From FEN-1219 sp037445815 (GTDB lineage: Bacteria > Pseudomonadota > Gammaproteobacteria > Steroidobacterales > Rariloculaceae), in the NCBI GenBank assembly GCA_037445815.1, contig JBBIJV010000040.1, forward strand, positions 1-21,452: a stretch of DNA of 21,452 nucleotides. Reading direction: 5' to 3'. The notes below the pieces were generated by a model. It searched no databases. It was not told the origin of the DNA and was given only the letters and a program-made list of their open reading frames with translations. Position numbers and translations under genes: made by a program. How positions within the stretch are numbered: the stretch's first letter is position 1; every line of letters begins with the position of its first letter. This document shows positions 19,335-21,452 of the stretch, piece after piece.

Positions 19335-19358
19335 AGCCGCGGCCACGCGCGGCTTCAG
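19331..19358. terminator. Strong hairpin between convergent GST and EF-hand genes
   Basis: CTGAAGCCGCG (19331-19341) pairs perfectly with CGCGGCTTCAG (19348-19358) over 11 pairs with a six-base loop. It includes the GST stop codon and lies 60 bases past the EF-hand gene's stop on the other strand. There is no T-run after it in either direction, but the position between convergent genes and the long perfect stem suggest a bidirectional terminator or mRNA 3'-end protector. Confidence 0.55.
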
Positions 19359-19418
19359 TCGAGCACCTCGATGGACCGAGCGCGCGAGGCCATGGACCTC
19401 GCATGCGTGTTCGTTAGA

Positions 19419-19991
19419 TCAGCCTCGCGGCTGCCTGCCCGCCATCGCGACCTGGAACTCTCGGCGGCTCAGCGACTGATCGTTGTCCGAATCGGCGGCC
19501 GTGAAGTTCAGCCCCTCCACGTCGCGCGCTTCGTCGCGCGAAATCTCGCCGTCCTTGTTCTTGTCCGCAGTGTCGAACGTAACCTGGGACTGCCGTTCGT
19601 CGCGATCGTGGTCCCGGCCGCGGTCATTGCCACGATCGTTGTCGCGGTCCTGCGCTCCGCTGCGCGCCGACGCACCGCCGCCGCGCTGCGTCGACGTCGT
19701 GATCGCCGTCTGGTACTCCTGCCTGCTGAGCGACGCATCGTTATTGGTGTCCGCGCGCGAGAAATCGAAGCCTTCGAGCTGGTTGGCCTCTGCGCGGCTC
19801 AGCCGCCCATCGGCGTTTTGGTCGACGCTATCGAACGGTGCCTGCTCGGTGCGGTCGCCCCCGCGCGGCGCGGGTTGCGTGCTGGGCGGTTGCCCCGGCC
19901 GCTGACCGGACTGTTGCGATTGTTGGGCGGCCGCAACCGTGCTCATGCCGAGCGCGACCAGCGTAGCAAATGCGAGTTTCTTCATCGTCAT
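19419..19991 (-). CDS. Secreted four-EF-hand calcium-binding protein
   Basis: A 190-residue exported protein. Signal peptide MTMKKLAFATLVALGMSTVAAAQ, then a Gln/Pro-rich linker. Four canonical 12-residue EF-hand loops, each starting with Asp and ending with Glu at position 12, lie at 57-68, 81-92, 143-154 and 167-178, arranged as two pairs with identical 24-residue spacing. Loops 2 and 4 lack the usual Gly6 (Ala and Gln there). Between the pairs is a low-complexity Arg/Asp/Asn-rich linker (about 104-136, RDNDRGNDRGRDHDRD). The two halves look like an internal duplication. It probably buffers or senses Ca2+ in the periplasm or outside the cell. The ATG at 19991 is favoured because GAGG lies eight bases upstream; ATG 19985 is an alternative. 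Confidence 0.88.
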   Translation of the reverse strand: MTMKKLAFATLVALGMSTVAAAQQSQQSGQRPGQPPSTQPAPRGGDRTEQAPFDSVDQNADGRLSRAEANQLEGFDFSRADTNNDASLSRQEYQTAITTSTQRGGGASARSGAQDRDNDRGNDRGRDHDRDERQSQVTFDTADKNKDGEISRDEARDVEGLNFTAADSDNDQSLSRREFQVAMAGRQPRG

Positions 19992-20124
19992 GACGGGTAC
20001 CTCATTCTTCCATGTTGAGTAACGGCGTCTGCCGCATAGACGGCGGCGAGGGCCATACGGTGCAAGACACATGCCACGGGCCCGTCACGCCGTCCGGCCA
20101 AGAGGCGGAGCATGCTTTCGCAGG

Positions 20125-20143
20125 TTGAGAATTGTTTTCTCAA
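20125..20143. promoter_or_regulatory. Inverted repeat TTGAGAA-N5-TTCTCAA in the EF-hand/ndh divergent region
   Basis: A perfect seven-base inverted repeat with a five-base spacer, AT-rich against a GC-rich background, in the 275-base divergent region between the EF-hand gene and ndh. Its size and symmetry are those of a dimeric regulator's operator. A possible -10 (TATAGT, 20196-20201) for ndh lies 52 bases further right. Confidence 0.35.
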
Positions 20144-20239
20144 GTCGACGAAGATGGGCGCGTCCCCCGGAATGCCCCGAGCAACCGTGGTGCCTTATAG
20201 TCGCTTTGCAGAACCACGTTGCAACGCGCACGCCCTCGA

Positions 20240-20259
20240 GCTACGGCGCGCGGCGTAGC
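20240..20259 (+). promoter_or_regulatory. Hairpin in the ndh leader
   Basis: GCTACG (20240-20245) and CGTAGC (20254-20259) form a six-pair stem with an eight-base loop, ending seven bases before the ndh ATG where a ribosome binding site would be expected. None is otherwise visible. Confidence 0.25.
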
Positions 20260-20266
20260 CATCGAT

Positions 20267-21452
20267 ATGACCCGTCCACACGTCGTCATCGTCGGCGCCG
20301 GCTTCGGCGGCTTGTTCGCCGCACAAGGGCTCTCACGCCTGAACGCAGATGTCACGATCGTCGACCGGCACAACTATCACTTGTTTCAGCCGCTGCTCTA
20401 CCAGGTTGCAACGGCGGGCCTACCGCCGTCCGACATCGCCTGGCCGATTCGCTCCATCCTCCGCCGGCAACGCAATGCCACCGTGCTGCTCGGCGAAGTA
20501 ACCGCCGTAGACACCGCGCGCCACATCGTCGATGTCGGACCTCGCACGCTCACGTACGACTACCTCGTCGTCGCGACCGGCTCCACGCACTCGTATTTCG
20601 GCAACGATGCGTGGCGCTCGATCGCACCGGGCCTGAAGACGATCGACGACGCGACGAAGATTCGCCGCCGCATCCTGCTCGCGTTCGAGGCGGCGGAGAT
20701 GGAGCCCGACGCGGCGCGGCGCGAGCGGTTGCTCCGTTTCGTCATCGTCGGGGCCGGGCCGACGGGCGTCGAGCTCGCCGGCACGATCGCCGAGCTCGCG
20801 CGCTTCACGCTCGCGGCCGACTTCAGGCGCATCGATCCGCGCAGCGCGAAGATCGTGCTGCTCGAAGCGGGACCTCGCGTGCTCGCGGCGTTCAAGGAAG
20901 CGCAGTCCGACTACGCGCTGCGCTCGTTGCGGAAGCTAGGCGTCGAAGTACGTTTGAATGCGGCCGTGACGGCTTGTGACGCGGACGGTGTTTGGATCGG
21001 CACGGAACGGCTCGAGACGGCAACCGTGATCTGGGCCGCGGGCGTCGCGGCGTCGCCGGCCGCGCGCTGGCTCGCGGCGCCGGCCGACCGCGCGGGCCGC
21101 GTGGTCGTGCGGCCGGACTTGTCGGTGAGCGACAGCGTGTTCGTCATCGGCGACGCGGCGAGCGTAGCTCTGCCCGACGGCCGCCGTGTTCCCGGCGTCG
21201 CGCCCGCGGCGAAGCAGCAAGGGCGCTACGTCGCCGCGCTGATCCGTCGCCGCGGAGTCGGCGAGAAGGAGAACCTCGGCCAGTTCGAGGAGCTCGCGGA
21301 AAAGATGGGCGCCACGCTCTCGGTGTCGCGCCCGCTCGTCGACCAGGCGGTGTCGCTCGATCCCGGCCTCGCCGACGCGCACGCGCTGCTCGGCACGATC
21401 GACAGCGAGCGCCGCCAGTTCAAGCTCGCGGTGCGGTCGTGGGAGAAGGTGA
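20267..21452 (+). CDS. ndh: Type II NADH dehydrogenase (NDH-2), 3' end replaced by foreign sequence
   Basis: The 5' part of a single-subunit NADH:quinone oxidoreductase of the membrane surface. It has the FAD-binding Rossmann motif VIVGAGFGGL (residues 7-16), the NDH-2 segment HNYHLFQPLLYQVATAGL, the NAD-binding motif VIVGAGPTGVELAG, the IWAAGVAASP strand and the second FAD motif VFVIGDAA followed by PGVAPAAKQQGRYVA. Up to about base 21250 everything is normal NDH-2. After that the expected quinone/membrane-binding C-terminus is missing and the still-open frame reads like two unrelated proteins (next entries). The frame runs off the window, so no stop is seen. The true 3' end of ndh is therefore not in this sequence. 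It starts at ATG 20267, before which only a small hairpin is seen, and it is divergent from the EF-hand gene. Confidence 0.85.
   Translation, partial: MTRPHVVIVGAGFGGLFAAQGLSRLNADVTIVDRHNYHLFQPLLYQVATAGLPPSDIAWPIRSILRRQRNATVLLGEVTAVDTARHIVDVGPRTLTYDYLVVATGSTHSYFGNDAWRSIAPGLKTIDDATKIRRRILLAFEAAEMEPDAARRERLLRFVIVGAGPTGVELAGTIAELARFTLAADFRRIDPRSAKIVLLEAGPRVLAAFKEAQSDYALRSLRKLGVEVRLNAAVTACDADGVWIGTERLETATVIWAAGVAASPAARWLAAPADRAGRVVVRPDLSVSDSVFVIGDAASVALPDGRRVPGVAPAAKQQGRYVAALIRRRGVGEKENLGQFEELAEKMGATLSVSRPLVDQAVSLDPGLADAHALLGTIDSERRQFKLAVRSWEKV
21251..21343 (+). other. ETF-alpha-like coding fragment fused in frame to ndh
   Basis: The translated stretch RRGVGEKENLGQFEELAEKM, continuing as GATLSVSRPLVD, matches the C-terminal FAD-domain signature of electron transfer flavoprotein alpha subunit (typically GRGVGxxEN...LAxxLGAxxxxSRPxVDxGW). 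It begins right where NDH-2 similarity ends and stops before the expected Gly-Trp. About 31 residues; recognised by motif only. Confidence 0.65.
21344..21450 (+). other. TPR-like coding fragment at the window end
   Basis: After the ETF-like segment the same frame reads AVSLDPGLADAHALLGTIDS and then a helix ending LAVRSWEKV, which has the pattern of a tetratricopeptide repeat (LDPxxADAHALLGxxxxxxxxxxxAxxxWEKx). It has no place in NDH-2 or ETF-alpha. The parent gene cannot be told; TPR parts of cytochrome c biogenesis proteins look similar. Confidence 0.5.

Noticed and set aside
19419..19991. EF-hand protein as a repeat-in-toxin or dockerin protein
   Set aside because: Each loop is a full 12-residue EF loop in pairs with 24-residue spacing; no GGxGxD nonapeptides and no dockerin-type duplicated 22-residue pattern.

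Overview
The window is GC-rich DNA, roughly 65% by eye, with dense protein-coding genes on both strands and no rRNA, tRNA, IS element or CRISPR array that I can see. Gene content points to a gammaproteobacterium: an E. coli-type purB, a nudJ-mnmA pair near purB, mazG, a PhoP/PhoQ-like two-component system, a DUF2333 protein and an acnA-type aconitase. It is probably an uncultured or environmental member (a Steroidobacter/Xanthomonadales-like lineage is a guess). The odd length and abnormal sequence at the ends suggest a whole metagenomic contig.

Layout. 1-798: 3' part of a prolyl-4-hydroxylase-like 2OG-Fe(II) oxygenase (+). 817-1362: secreted NTF2/SnoaL-like protein (-). 1582-2697: secreted protein of unknown function (+). 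2698-3022: intergenic, with remnants of a small minus-strand reading frame. 3023-6171 (-): a likely operon transcribed leftward as glycine-zipper envelope protein, PepSY protein, OmpR/PhoP-type response regulator, PhoQ-like kinase. 6332-9126 (-): overlapping fumC > nudL > mazG. 9219-18603 (+), the housekeeping block: purB, a DUF7931-like protein, nudJ, mnmA, acnA, DUF2333 protein, short TMEM165/GDT1 protein, followed by a GST (18621-19334). 19419-19991: secreted four-EF-hand protein (-). 20267 to the end: type II NADH dehydrogenase (+) whose 3' end turns into unrelated coding sequence.

The outstanding object is inside acnA. The aconitase frame is interrupted in-frame by a 536-residue intein (14415-16022) with Hint blocks A, B, F and G and two LAGLIDADG-type motifs. 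It lies exactly between Thr492 and a cysteine that is one of the three [4Fe-4S] ligands (YGCTT^CIGNSG), so the precursor cannot build the cluster and excision is obligatory for aconitase activity. The preceding cluster ligand sits at extein position -3, so the precursor carries a CxxC made of Cys-3 and catalytic Cys1, a geometry that could make splicing redox-responsive. The intein lacks the usual block F and penultimate histidines. The DNA at its 3' junction has a strikingly different codon use that continues into the extein, as expected for recent homing with co-conversion.

Functionally the central block joins TCA-cycle enzymes (fumC, cluster-free fumarase; acnA), purine synthesis (purB), nucleotide sanitation (mazG, nudL, nudJ) and tRNA thiolation (mnmA). 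The last 200 bases join NDH-2, ETF-alpha-like and TPR-like coding sequence in one frame and look like an assembly chimera or rearrangement.
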